NCBI GenBank assembly: GCA_947492235.1
Contig: CANLLZ010000001.1
Coordinates: forward strand, 744,001 to 808,000
Direction of reading: 5' to 3'
DNA length: 64,000 nucleotides
From: an uncultured Altererythrobacter sp.
Lineage (GTDB): Bacteria > Pseudomonadota > Alphaproteobacteria > Sphingomonadales > Sphingomonadaceae
Position numbers and translations under genes: made by a program. Under the pieces are notes generated by a model. That model saw only the letters and a list, made by a program, of their open reading frames with translations, searched no databases and was not told the origin of the DNA. Positions 1 to 9,067 of the stretch are shown here, piece by piece (position 1 is the stretch's first letter; every line of letters begins with the position of its first letter).

Positions 1-2
1 CG

Positions 3-1460
3 GTGACCGGCGAAAGCGTGCCGGTCGACAAGAGCGCGGTTTCGGATGTCGCTTCTGCGCGCGCCAATCCTGACAATCTTGCGGATGACAATCGCGTCTT
101 CGCGGGGACGATCAACGGATCGGGCGCACTCGAAGTGGAAGTGACCCGGCGATCGAGCGATACGACCCTAGCCAAGGTCGTCCAAATGGTGAGCGAAGCC
201 GAGGCTCAGCAATCTCCTACCCAGCGCTTCACGCAGCGCTTCGAGCGAATTTTCGTGCCTGCCGTGCTCGCTCTGGCCGGCCTGCTCCTTTTCGCATGGG
301 TCGTCATCGACGAACCCTTCCGCGACAGTTTCTACCGGGCGATGGCGGTGCTTGTGGCTGCCAGCCCCTGCGCTTTGGCGATCGCGACCCCGAGCGCGGT
401 CTTGTCCGGAGTGGCCAGAGCAGCGCGCAGCGGCATTCTGGTAAAGGGCGGCGCGCCGCTCGAGGATCTCGGTGCGCTCAAGGCCATCGCGTTCGACAAG
501 ACCGGTACTCTTACCGAAGGCGAACCCCGCATTACCGATGTCGAACCCGCGCAGGGTGTATCTGAAAACGAACTGCTTGCGATTGCTTCGGCGGCTGAAA
601 ATCTGAGCGATCATCCCCTGGCACAGGCGATTGTCAGGGACGGCAAGCAGCGGCTTGGCGATGAGACTCTGCCCGAAGCAACCGATCTCGAAAGCTTCAC
701 AGGCAAGGGCATCACCGCGCTTGTCGGCGGTGAGCGGGTGTGGATCGGAAAGCTCGAAATGTTCGGGCAAGATGGGGTCCCTCCGCTCAGTGCCGAACTG
801 TCGGATGCTATAGAGTCCATGCGCGAGCGCGGGCGGACGACGATGGGCGTTCGCTCGGAAACGCGCGATCTCGCAGCGATCGGCTTGCTCGACACGCCGC
901 GTGCGGCGGCAAAGGCGACGCTCGAAGCGTTGCGCGGCCTCGGGATCACCCGAATGATCATGATCTCGGGCGACGACCAAAGAGTGGCCGATGCGGTTGG
1001 AAAGGAAGTCGGCCTCGACGAGGCCTGGGGCAATCTCATGCCCGACGACAAGGTCAAGGCCATCCGCAAGCTTGCCGGCCAGGACAAGGTTGCGATGGTC
1101 GGAGACGGGGTCAATGACGCTCCGGCCATGGCGAACGCAACGGTCGGAATAGCAATGGGGGCTGCCGGATCGGACGTTGCATTGGAGACAGCCGATGTCG
1201 CGCTGATGGCCGATGATCTCGCCCGACTGCCTTTCGCCGTCGATCTGAGCCGACAGACCCGGTCGATCATCCGGCAGAATATGATCGTCAGTCTCGGAAT
1301 TGTCGTCGTGCTCATCCCGGCAACCATTTTCGGTCTCGGGATAGGCCCCGCTGTCGCGGTTCACGAAGGATCGACACTGATCGTGGTCGCCAACGCGCTC
1401 CGGCTGCTGGCGTATAAGGAGAAGGGCGGCACAAAAGAGAGAACGGGGAAGCCAGTATGA
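3..1460 (+). CDS. P1B-4-type heavy-metal ATPase, 5' end cut by window
   Basis: This inner-membrane P-type ATPase should export a divalent metal. The visible part opens at the actuator motif TGES, so the N-terminus and first helices lie outside the window. It shows the phosphorylation site DKTGT (about residues 165-169 of the visible part), an HPLA nucleotide-binding motif and GDGVNDAP (about 367). The membrane metal motif is SPC (121-123), not CPC, and the last helix carries HEGST (about 454). These two signatures define the P1B-4 group (CoaT/CzcP/CtpD-like: Co, Zn, Fe or Cd), so copper is not the expected substrate. The stop overlaps the CDF gene (ATGA), which implies co-translation. The family call is firm and the metal is inferred. 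Confidence 0.93.
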   Translation: MTGESVPVDKSAVSDVASARANPDNLADDNRVFAGTINGSGALEVEVTRRSSDTTLAKVVQMVSEAEAQQSPTQRFTQRFERIFVPAVLALAGLLLFAWVVIDEPFRDSFYRAMAVLVAASPCALAIATPSAVLSGVARAARSGILVKGGAPLEDLGALKAIAFDKTGTLTEGEPRITDVEPAQGVSENELLAIASAAENLSDHPLAQAIVRDGKQRLGDETLPEATDLESFTGKGITALVGGERVWIGKLEMFGQDGVPPLSAELSDAIESMRERGRTTMGVRSETRDLAAIGLLDTPRAAAKATLEALRGLGITRMIMISGDDQRVADAVGKEVGLDEAWGNLMPDDKVKAIRKLAGQDKVAMVGDGVNDAPAMANATVGIAMGAAGSDVALETADVALMADDLARLPFAVDLSRQTRSIIRQNMIVSLGIVVVLIPATIFGLGIGPAVAVHEGSTLIVVANALRLLAYKEKGGTKERTGKPV

Positions 1461-2095
1461 GCTGCAACGATGACTTCGATCTGGATTCGGCGGACAAGCG
1501 ACGCACATTGTGGATCGTATTGTGGCTCAACGTCGCAATCGCGGTTGGTTTCTTTGTCGTTGCCTATTTTGCGGACTCGAACGCGCTCTTGGCCAACGGG
1601 CTCGACAATTCATCCGATGCATTTGTCTACGCGCTCAGTCTTCTGGCTCTCACCCGTTCGCAATCCTGGAAACGAGGGGCCGCGCGTTTCTCAGGCATTA
1701 TGCTCCTAGTCTTCGCCGGAGGCGTTATCGCCGATGCCGTCAGGCGTTTCATCGAAGGCTCCGAGCCGGGCGGCCTGATGATGATCGCCATGGCGGGCAT
1801 CGCGGCGGTGGTGAACCTCATATGCCTGCGCATGCTCCAGAAGCTTCAGCAAAAGGATGTCAATCTGCGCGCAGCGACCACGTTTAGCTTTAACGATTTC
1901 ATATCGAACGGCGGTATCATCGTCGCCGGGATCATCGTTATGCTTACAGGCGCAAATTGGCCGGATCTCGTGGTTGGGATCGCGGTTGCTGGCATCGCCC
2001 TGTATGGCGGGATCGATATCCTTCGCGATGCGCACAGGGATAAGCATGAGGAAGCGGGCACCCAACATATCAAAGGCGACGAATTCCGAAGATGA
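1457..2095 (+). CDS. Short cation diffusion facilitator (CDF) transporter
   Basis: The 212-residue protein is predicted to be an inner-membrane metal/proton antiporter. It has about five or six hydrophobic segments. Helix 2 carries the CDF motif LDNSSDA (about residues 50-56), and a later helix has NDFISN in place of the usual HxxxD. The cytoplasmic C-terminal domain of classical CDFs is absent, so it is shorter than typical members (about 300). Its ATG overlaps the stop of the P1B-4 ATPase, which pairs two exporters likely to handle the same divalent metal. Metal choice cannot be read from sequence, and the Asn/Asp site suggests it differs from a pure Zn transporter. Confidence 0.85.
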   Translation: MSCNDDFDLDSADKRRTLWIVLWLNVAIAVGFFVVAYFADSNALLANGLDNSSDAFVYALSLLALTRSQSWKRGAARFSGIMLLVFAGGVIADAVRRFIEGSEPGGLMMIAMAGIAAVVNLICLRMLQKLQQKDVNLRAATTFSFNDFISNGGIIVAGIIVMLTGANWPDLVVGIAVAGIALYGGIDILRDAHRDKHEEAGTQHIKGDEFRR

Positions 2096-2159
2096 TGCTC
2101 GAATTTTGCATTTTGGCCGCTGGATTGCCTCGGCTCCTTATTCAGACTATCGCAGCTTC

Positions 2160-2561
2160 GTGAAATTTGTTCGCGCCTTGACCCTGATTTGCTTCAGCTT
2201 TGGACTGCTTGTGCAGGTTGCTGCGCAGGCGGCCGTTCCGCAGAGCGAAATGGCTGGGTCGGCTGATTGTGCTGAAATGGCGCAAGGCATGGCCGAGCAC
2301 GGCATGTCTGAACACGCGATGCCCGAACAGATGGTTTCCGAAACGGACCCGGCCGAACAGCATGGCTCATGCTGCGAGATGAGCCTCGATTGTCTCGTAG
2401 CCATGAATTGCCTGCCACCGCTGGCGCTTGCGGGTCCGGGACTGGCGCATGCAGGACCGTTTCCTGTTGCGCCTACGTATCTGGCCGCTAGCGCCAACAG
2501 GCTCGACAGCCAGCCTCGACCGCCGGAATCTCCGCCTCCACAAACCGAACTCACCATCTAG
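2160..2561 (+). CDS. Small secreted Met/His/Cys-rich protein
   Basis: A 133-residue protein starting at GTG 2160, chosen because the following residues form a clean signal peptide ending near AQA. The open frame extends further upstream but without secretion features. The mature part begins with repeated Met/His residues (AEHGMSEHAMPEQM) and then has HGSCCEMSLDCLVAMNC, a Cys cluster resembling small copper-resistance proteins placed before efflux operons. The C-terminus is Pro-rich. I know no defined family for it, and metal binding in the periplasm is an inference from composition and position just before the Cus-like operon. Confidence 0.6.
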   Translation: MKFVRALTLICFSFGLLVQVAAQAAVPQSEMAGSADCAEMAQGMAEHGMSEHAMPEQMVSETDPAEQHGSCCEMSLDCLVAMNCLPPLALAGPGLAHAGPFPVAPTYLAASANRLDSQPRPPESPPPQTELTI

Positions 2562-2682
2562 CATTTCCCGGGCGGTGCTCTGCGCCGTTTGCGAGCTTGA
2601 CGGATTACTTGACTTGCGCCGTGTCGATTGACGCGTACGCCGAAGTCGTTCCCGGCCAGTTCGCTTTGAAAGAGTGAGAATT

Positions 2683-3918
2683 ATGGATTGGCGAATTGGC
2701 TGGGTGCCGTTTTCGGCACTGCTCGCCGCGCAAGCTGCGCAAGCGCAGTCTGTCGGATACGAGGAAGCACTTGCAGCGGTGCGGGGCGAGCAACCCGTTT
2801 TGGAAGCTGGCGCGCTGCGTGTACAATCACGGCGCGAGGCTGCGGAAGCGGCGGACGAGCTTCCCGACCCGCGTTTACGCGCAGGGGTTATGAACCTTCC
2901 GGTAAGCGGACCCGCGGCGTTCGAGCTTGACCGGCAACTTCCTACGCAAGTCGCCATCGGTATCGAGCAGGAGATACCCAATCTTGCGCGGCGACGGGCG
3001 AGGTATGGCGTTGCCAGTTCCGAAGTTCGGGTGGCGGAAGCACGGCTCGGTATGGCGGAGCGCAATCTTCTCGCAAGCGCTGGAACCGCTTGGGTCAGCT
3101 TGTTCTACGCGCAAGAACGCCTCGATCTCGCCAGCACAGCGCTCGATGAGCTGCGAGCCTTCATCCCTGTTGCCAATAGCGCAGTTGCGTCGGGCTCGGC
3201 CCGCCCGGCCGAAAGCCTCGTGATACGGCGCGAATTGCTTGGGATCGAGGATGCAGCGACGTCGATCGAGGCCGAGCGCGAGACGGCGCAAGCGCAGCTT
3301 TCCCGATACATACCGTTCCCTGACCCGGTTGCCTTGGGTGAGGCTCCCACGGCGGCTCTGGATGAAAACCAGCTTCGCTTCGAACTGGAAGGGAATCCCG
3401 AACTCATTCTGGCCGATGCGGAACGAGACCGGGCCGAAGCCGGTGTCGCGCTCGCTCGCGCTGAAAAGAGGCCGGATTTTGGGGTGAGCGTCAACTATGG
3501 TCGTCGCGACCAGGCGTTTGGCGATGCGGTGTCGGTCATGGGGTCGATTACTCTTCCGATCTTCACCGACCGGCGGCAGAATCCGCGCATCGCCGCCGCC
3601 GAAGCCGATGCCGCTGCCGCTTTGGCCGAACGCGAGGATCGCAGACGCGCGCTGGTCGCGGATTTCGAAGCCGATCTCGCCACTTGGCGCAGCACTATGC
3701 GCCAATGGCGCCGCGCGCGTGATGAACTTCTTCCGCTCGCGCGTGACCGCGTTGACCTCGAGACAGCCAGCTTTGCGGCCGGGCGTGCCGATCTCGTCGA
3801 TGTGATTGCGGCGAAATCCGCACTTGCCTTGCTCGAGCTGGAAATTCTCGAACGCGAACAGGCGGCCGTGCAGGCGGCGGTCGAGCTACAACTCACATAC
3901 GGGGAGGGCAGGCCATGA
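2683..3918 (+). CDS. TolC-family outer-membrane efflux protein (CusC/CzcC-like)
   Basis: This is the outer-membrane channel of the adjacent tripartite metal efflux pump. ATG 2683 is preferred over an in-frame GTG at 2674 because AGAG sits about nine bases upstream. A signal peptide ends at AQAQ, and the remaining roughly 390 residues show the Ala/Glu/Arg-rich alpha-helical hairpins of the OEP family, with a duplicated layout (around 30-200 and 220-400). The length of 411 is normal. The gene stop overlaps the adaptor start (ATGA). The CusC role follows from the Cu/Ag-type permease two genes downstream. Confidence 0.9.
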   Translation: MDWRIGWVPFSALLAAQAAQAQSVGYEEALAAVRGEQPVLEAGALRVQSRREAAEAADELPDPRLRAGVMNLPVSGPAAFELDRQLPTQVAIGIEQEIPNLARRRARYGVASSEVRVAEARLGMAERNLLASAGTAWVSLFYAQERLDLASTALDELRAFIPVANSAVASGSARPAESLVIRRELLGIEDAATSIEAERETAQAQLSRYIPFPDPVALGEAPTAALDENQLRFELEGNPELILADAERDRAEAGVALARAEKRPDFGVSVNYGRRDQAFGDAVSVMGSITLPIFTDRRQNPRIAAAEADAAAALAEREDRRRALVADFEADLATWRSTMRQWRRARDELLPLARDRVDLETASFAAGRADLVDVIAAKSALALLELEILEREQAAVQAAVELQLTYGEGRP

Positions 3919-5405
3919 ACTCCGTGCTCGAACGATTTACGCAGCGCCGACGCATGTTTGCGGCTGGGCTAGGTATTGCCCTTGTCAGCCTGGCTGCTGG
4001 CTACGGTCTTCACATGCTCGGCGGCGAGAGCAGCGGAGCTGGCTCGCCGACGGATACTGACTGTGAGGATGTGCTTTATTGGTACGATCCGATGGTGCCC
4101 GGACAACGTTTTGACGAGCCCGGTAAGTCGCCCTTCATGGACATGATGCTGGTTCCCAAGTGCGCCGGAGAAGCTGCGGAAGCGGGCGTCCGGATTGATC
4201 CCGGCCTTGTGCAGAATTTCGGAATTCGCACCGCAGCAGCCGAGTTCGGCGTTCTCGAACCGGAGATCACCGTTACGGGTGTCCTCGCATACAACAGCAG
4301 GGATATAGCTATCGTCCAGCCGCGCGCGGGGGGCTACGTCCAACGCACCTATGGCCTTACGCAGGACGATGTCGTCAGTCGCGGCGCTCCGATCGTCGAT
4401 ATTTTGGTCCCTGATTGGGGCGGCGCGCAGCGCGAGTACATTGCTGTGCTCAATACTGGCGATCGGGCGCTGGCAGATGCGATGCGGCAGCGCATGCGAT
4501 TGCTTGGAATGAACGACGCAATGATCGCATCGGTCGAACGCACACGCAGAGCCCAAAACACGATCACCGTCACGGCTCCGGTGGGCGGTGCCGTAACAAT
4601 GCTTGGGGTGCGCTCCGGCATGACTGTAATGGAAGGTCAGACTTTGGCCGAGATTACGGGCTTTTCGCCGATATGGCTTGAAGCTTCGGTTCCTGAAGCC
4701 CAGGCCGCAAATATCCGGCAGGGCCAGCCCATCAGTGCGACCCTGGCAGCGTATCCGGATCAGCGATTTGCGGGACGGATTGTTGCCATCCTTCCAAGCG
4801 CCGATGCCGCGAGCCGAACCATCACCGTCCGGGCTGAGCTACCCAATCCGCGCAGCAGGTTGAAACCAGGGATGTTCGCGCAGGTGTCGCTTTCACCCGA
4901 CACACGGCGAGCCTTGCTGGTACCGTCGGAGGCGGTCATTCGAACCGGACGCCGAAATCTCGTGATGCTCAAGCAGGATGAAGGCGCGTTCCTGCCTGCC
5001 GAGGTCGAAATCGGGCGCGAAGCGAATGGCAGGACAGAGATACTCGCAGGCCTTGCGGAGGGCGAGCAGGTCGTCACTTCAGGTCAGTTCCTGATCGACT
5101 CCGAAGCAAGTCTTGGCGGGATCGACGTCAGGTCGATCGATGGGACCATGAGCATGGCGTCGGACGGCTCGCCAAAGATGAGGGCATACACCGCTACGGG
5201 AAGAGTGACGAAAATCGCTGGTGCTTCGATCACTCTCAACCACGCGCCGGTTCCCGCCCTCGAATGGCCAAGCATGGTCATGCCCTTCGCCCTCGCCGAC
5301 GCCGCTCTAGTTGACGGTATTGAACCGGGCGACAAGGTCGAGTTTACCTTCTCGCAGCACGACACCGGTCCGCGCATCGAATCCATTCGGAAGACCGACC
5401 GATGA
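3915..5405 (+). CDS. cusB: CusB-like RND periplasmic adaptor with fused C-terminal CusF domain
   Basis: This is the periplasmic adaptor linking inner-membrane permease and outer channel. After one N-terminal membrane/signal segment it has a heavy-metal-binding segment (about residues 50-85, [10 protein letters not shown] then [12 protein letters not shown]), followed by the HlyD-type barrel-sandwich and beta-barrel domains (to about 410). The last 75 residues form a CusF-type copper chaperone domain with His, Trp and two Mets in [16 protein letters not shown]. In E. coli CusF is a separate protein, so this is a fusion that could hand Cu(I) or Ag(I) directly to the pump. Both ends overlap neighbouring genes by ATGA. 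Confidence 0.93.
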   Translation: MNSVLERFTQRRRMFAAGLGIALVSLAAGYGLHMLGGESSGAGSPTDTDCEDVLYWYDPMVPGQRFDEPGKSPFMDMMLVPKCAGEAAEAGVRIDPGLVQNFGIRTAAAEFGVLEPEITVTGVLAYNSRDIAIVQPRAGGYVQRTYGLTQDDVVSRGAPIVDILVPDWGGAQREYIAVLNTGDRALADAMRQRMRLLGMNDAMIASVERTRRAQNTITVTAPVGGAVTMLGVRSGMTVMEGQTLAEITGFSPIWLEASVPEAQAANIRQGQPISATLAAYPDQRFAGRIVAILPSADAASRTITVRAELPNPRSRLKPGMFAQVSLSPDTRRALLVPSEAVIRTGRRNLVMLKQDEGAFLPAEVEIGREANGRTEILAGLAEGEQVVTSGQFLIDSEASLGGIDVRSIDGTMSMASDGSPKMRAYTATGRVTKIAGASITLNHAPVPALEWPSMVMPFALADAALVDGIEPGDKVEFTFSQHDTGPRIESIRKTDR

Positions 5406-8400
5406 TCGCGCGCATAATCGATGCCTCGATCGCCAATCGGTTTTTCATCGTTCTGGCGGCCTTCGCGGTCGCGCTCGCCGGCTTCTGGGCGGTGCGCGCA
5501 ACGTCTGTCGATGCGATCCCAGATCTGTCTGATGTGCAGGTCGTGGTGCGGTCGAATTATCCGGGGCAAGCTCCGCGCATCGTCGAGGACCAGGTCACCT
5601 ATCCGCTCGCAACGACGATGCTCTCGGTGCCGGGCGCGGAAACAGTGCGCGGCTATTCGATGTTCGGCGACAGCTTCGTCTACGTGATCTTCGAGGATGG
5701 GACGGACCTCTACTGGGCGCGTTCGCGCGTGCTCGAATATCTCAACCAGGTGCAAAACGAATTGCCCGACGGAGTGACCAGCTCGCTCGGGCCGGACGCG
5801 ACGGGCGTAGGCTGGATTTACGAATATGCGCTGGTTGACCGAACGGGGAACAGCGACCTTGCTGGCCTTCGGAGCCTTCAGGACTGGTTCTTGCGCTATG
5901 AGCTGCAGACCATTCCGGGCATCGCAGAGGTCGCCAGCGTCGGCGGCATGGTCAAGCAATACCAGGTCGTCCTGGAGCCTTATCGCATGGCTTCGCTTGG
6001 CGTCACTTACAGCGATGTCGTGCGCGCCATACAAGCTTCCAATCAAGAGGCTGGCGGATCGGTGGTCGAAATGGGCGAGGCCGAGTTTATGGTCCGCGCT
6101 TCAGGCTATCTCACGTCTCTCGACGACTTCCGGCAGATCCCTCTCAAATCAGTCGGGAACGGTATACCGGTTACTCTATCCGATATCGCCACGATCCAGC
6201 TTGGCCCCGAAATGCGGCGAGGAATCGCCGAACTCAATGGCGAAGGCGAAGTCGCAGGCGGTATTGTTGTGCTTAGACAAGGCGAGGATGCGCGGGCAAC
6301 GATCGCGGCTGTCGAAGAGAAGCTCGACGTGCTCCAGGCCAGTCTTCCTGAAGGGGTCGAGATTGTCACGACCTATGATCGTTCGAAGCTGATCGACGCC
6401 TCGATCGAAAACCTGACCGGAAAACTCATCGCCGAATTTATCATCGTCGCGATCGTTTGCGCGCTGTTCCTGTGGTATGTGCGATCAGCATTGGTGGCGA
6501 TCGTCACGCTTCCATTGGGGGTGCTGGCGGCCTTTATCGTGATGCGGTTCCAGGGGGTCGATGCGAACATCATGTCCTTGGGCGGCATCGCCATCGCAAT
6601 CGGCGCGATGGTCGACGCTGCCATCGTCATGATCGAGAACGCGCACAAGCATATCGAGCATTGGGAAGAGGACCATCCCGACGAGAAGATGTCCAACGAT
6701 GAGCGCTGGAAACTGATTGCGGACGCATCGAAAGAGGTGGGGCCAGCGCTGTTTTTCAGCCTCCTGATCATAACCCTATCGTTCCTGCCGGTGTTTACTC
6801 TGCAGGCGCAGGAAGGGCGGCTCTTCTCCCCACTGGCCTTTACCAAGACCTATGCCATGGCGGCGGCCGCCATTCTGTCGGTGACGCTGGTTCCCGTTCT
6901 GATGGGCTGGCTGATCCGCGGGAAGATACCCAAGGAGGACACCAACGTCCTCAATCGCTTGCTGACCAACGCCTACCGGCCCGGTCTTGATTGGGTAATG
7001 CGCCGACCGAAAACCACTTTGGTTGTGGCCGGACTGGTATTCCTTACAGCGCTGATCCCGTTCACCCGTCTTGGAGGAGAATTTCTTCCCCCGCTCGATG
7101 AAGGCGATCTCCTCTACATGCCGAGCGCTCTGCCTGGCCTGTCTCCTGGTGAAGCGTCCGCATTGCTTCAGCGGACGGACCGACTGATCAAATCCGTACC
7201 GGAAGTCGACACCGTTTTCGGAAAAGCGGGGCGGGCCGATACAGCGACCGACCCCGCGCCGCTCACGATGTTCGAGACAACCATCCGGTTCAAGCCGCGC
7301 GAAGACTGGCGGCCGGGCATGACGCCAGAGAAGCTCGTCGACGAGCTCGATCGTGCTGTGCAGGTGCCGGGACTCGCCAATGTCTGGGTGCCCCCGATCC
7401 GCAACCGCATCGATATGCTCGCGACCGGTATCAAAAGCCCGATCGGCGTGAAAGTGTCCGGCGAGGACCTTGCCGAAATCGAGCGCGTAGCTTTGCAGGT
7501 CGAGAATGTCGCAAAACAGGTTCCTGGCGTCAGCTCCGCATTGGCAGAGCGTCTTTCGGGAGGCCGCTATGTCGATGTGGACATCGACCGGGTCGCTGCG
7601 GCGCGTTTCGGGCTGAATATCGCCGATGTTCAGCAAATTGTGTCAGGCGCGATCGGCGGCGCGAATATCGGACGGACAGTCGAAGGATTGGCGCGATATC
7701 CTATCAATGTCCGCTATCCGCGCGAGATCCGCGACAGTCTCGGAGAACTGCGCGCGCTGCCTTTGCTAACCCCCTCTGGCCAGCAAATTACGCTCGGCAC
7801 CGTAGCGCAGGTGAGCGTCAGCGATGGCCCCCCCATGCTCAAGAATGAGCAGGGCCGTCTTATCAGCGTGGTCTATGTCGACACGCGCGGGCGCGATCTT
7901 ACTTCGGTCGTAAGCGATCTTCAGGAGGCGGTGTCAGAGGGCGTCGATCTGCCTGCCGGTGTGAGCATCTCTTACGCGGGCCAGTTTGAATATCTCACCC
8001 GCGCCAATGAGCGGTTGCAGGTCGTCGTTCCCGCGACGCTCGGCATCATCTTCGTTTTGCTGTACCTGATCTTCCGCCGCTTCGACGAAGCGCTACTTGT
8101 TATGGGCACACTGCCCTTTGCCCTCACCGGCGGCTTCTGGCTGCTCTATCTGATGGGCTACAACCAGTCTGTTGCGACATCGGTGGGTTTTATTGCGCTT
8201 GCCGGTGTGTCTGCCGAGTTCGGCGTCATCATGCTGATCTACCTCAAGTCTGCGCTGGCCCGGCGCAGCGGTGCCCTCGATGCGGACGGCGTGGGCGAAG
8301 CCATCAGGGAGGGTGCTCTTCTGCGCGTGCGTCCCAAGGCGATGACCGTGGCCGTCATTCTTGCCGGTCTCTTCCCTATCCTCATTGGAACCGGCGCAGG

Positions 8401-8569
8401 TTCGGAGGTCATGAGCCGCATCGCCGCGCCGATGGTGGGCGGCATGATCACCGCACCGCTGCTTTCGATGTTCGTTATCCCCGCCGCATATTTGTTGATG
8501 CGGCGCCCCCGGCCCGAACGGCCAACCCAACCCCAAGGAGAAGAAGAATGCGTACCACAACCCTCATGA
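5402..8569 (+). CDS. cusA: CusA-like Cu(I)/Ag(I) RND efflux permease
   Basis: The 1055-residue proton-driven inner-membrane pump belongs to the heavy-metal RND family. The proton-relay aspartate falls at residue 405 in [13 protein letters not shown]. The three methionines that bind Cu(I)/Ag(I) in E. coli CusA (573, 623, 672) fall at the same numbers here, in [15 protein letters not shown] and DMLATG, worked out from codon positions. This argues strongly for monovalent Cu/Ag export instead of Co/Zn/Cd. The start overlaps the adaptor stop (ATGA), and the end overlaps the CusF-like gene by 22 bases. Confidence 0.97.
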   Translation: MIARIIDASIANRFFIVLAAFAVALAGFWAVRATSVDAIPDLSDVQVVVRSNYPGQAPRIVEDQVTYPLATTMLSVPGAETVRGYSMFGDSFVYVIFEDGTDLYWARSRVLEYLNQVQNELPDGVTSSLGPDATGVGWIYEYALVDRTGNSDLAGLRSLQDWFLRYELQTIPGIAEVASVGGMVKQYQVVLEPYRMASLGVTYSDVVRAIQASNQEAGGSVVEMGEAEFMVRASGYLTSLDDFRQIPLKSVGNGIPVTLSDIATIQLGPEMRRGIAELNGEGEVAGGIVVLRQGEDARATIAAVEEKLDVLQASLPEGVEIVTTYDRSKLIDASIENLTGKLIAEFIIVAIVCALFLWYVRSALVAIVTLPLGVLAAFIVMRFQGVDANIMSLGGIAIAIGAMVDAAIVMIENAHKHIEHWEEDHPDEKMSNDERWKLIADASKEVGPALFFSLLIITLSFLPVFTLQAQEGRLFSPLAFTKTYAMAAAAILSVTLVPVLMGWLIRGKIPKEDTNVLNRLLTNAYRPGLDWVMRRPKTTLVVAGLVFLTALIPFTRLGGEFLPPLDEGDLLYMPSALPGLSPGEASALLQRTDRLIKSVPEVDTVFGKAGRADTATDPAPLTMFETTIRFKPREDWRPGMTPEKLVDELDRAVQVPGLANVWVPPIRNRIDMLATGIKSPIGVKVSGEDLAEIERVALQVENVAKQVPGVSSALAERLSGGRYVDVDIDRVAAARFGLNIADVQQIVSGAIGGANIGRTVEGLARYPINVRYPREIRDSLGELRALPLLTPSGQQITLGTVAQVSVSDGPPMLKNEQGRLISVVYVDTRGRDLTSVVSDLQEAVSEGVDLPAGVSISYAGQFEYLTRANERLQVVVPATLGIIFVLLYLIFRRFDEALLVMGTLPFALTGGFWLLYLMGYNQSVATSVGFIALAGVSAEFGVIMLIYLKSALARRSGALDADGVGEAIREGALLRVRPKAMTVAVILAGLFPILIGTGAGSEVMSRIAAPMVGGMITAPLLSMFVIPAAYLLMRRPRPERPTQPQGEEECVPQPS

Positions 8570-8928
8570 GCCTACTGGCCCTTCCGCTGGCGATGGCGGC
8601 CTGCGATTCTGGCCAGGACACTGCCCAGATGAACGACATGCCGATGGCAGAGAATGAAATGATGGACGGCGAAGATATGCCGATGATGGAACCTGGCAGC
8701 GGAATGCAAACCGCCAACGCAGAAGGCACGGTCACTGCAATCGATGCCGAAGCGGGCACGATAACCGTCGACCACGGTCCGGTCCCGGCGATCGAATGGC
8801 CTGCGATGACCATGGCTTTTGGAGCCGATGAACAACTGCGCAGCGAAGTAAGCGTCGGTGAGGGAATTGCCTTTGAATTTCGTACTGGTTCTGAAGGCAA
8901 TGTGATCACGTCGATCACGAAGCAGTGA
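8548..8928 (+). CDS. cusF: CusF-like periplasmic copper-binding lipoprotein
   Basis: A 126-residue lipoprotein with signal sequence and lipobox LAMAAC (Cys19). A Met/Asp/Glu-rich linker (residues 28-53) precedes a CusF domain. His76, Trp84, Met87 and Met89 have exactly the spacing of the E. coli CusF ligands (8, 3, 2). It should carry Cu(I)/Ag(I) in the periplasm and deliver it to CusCBA. It has a strong AAGGAG ribosome site inside the cusA 3' end and overlaps that gene by 22 bases. It is the second CusF domain of the operon, after the one fused to the adaptor. Confidence 0.92.
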   Translation: MRTTTLMSLLALPLAMAACDSGQDTAQMNDMPMAENEMMDGEDMPMMEPGSGMQTANAEGTVTAIDAEAGTITVDHGPVPAIEWPAMTMAFGADEQLRSEVSVGEGIAFEFRTGSEGNVITSITKQ

Positions 8929-9067
8929 GTCGGTTGGGTGGTGCCTGGCAAACCTGGTGCCGCCCAATGAGATGCGGGGCGACCGGAATCTGGTATCGTG
9001 ACGGCAATTCGAAGGTATTCGGCACAAGGCTGTAAGAGGTCTGCTGTAGAGTGAGAAAGGAAGAGCG

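Noticed and set aside
168-1508. 446-codon minus-strand open frame
   Set aside because: Antisense shadow of the P1B-4 ATPase, with no motifs.
2598-2640. ECF promoter before the outer-membrane channel gene (TTGACGG-N16-CGTGTCG)
   Set aside because: Two mismatches in the -35 heptamer and no CGTA; possible but unsupported.
9030-9062. ECF promoter before the copper ATPase (TTCGAAG-N16-TGTAAGA)
   Set aside because: Both boxes deviate from the consensus; spacing alone is not enough.
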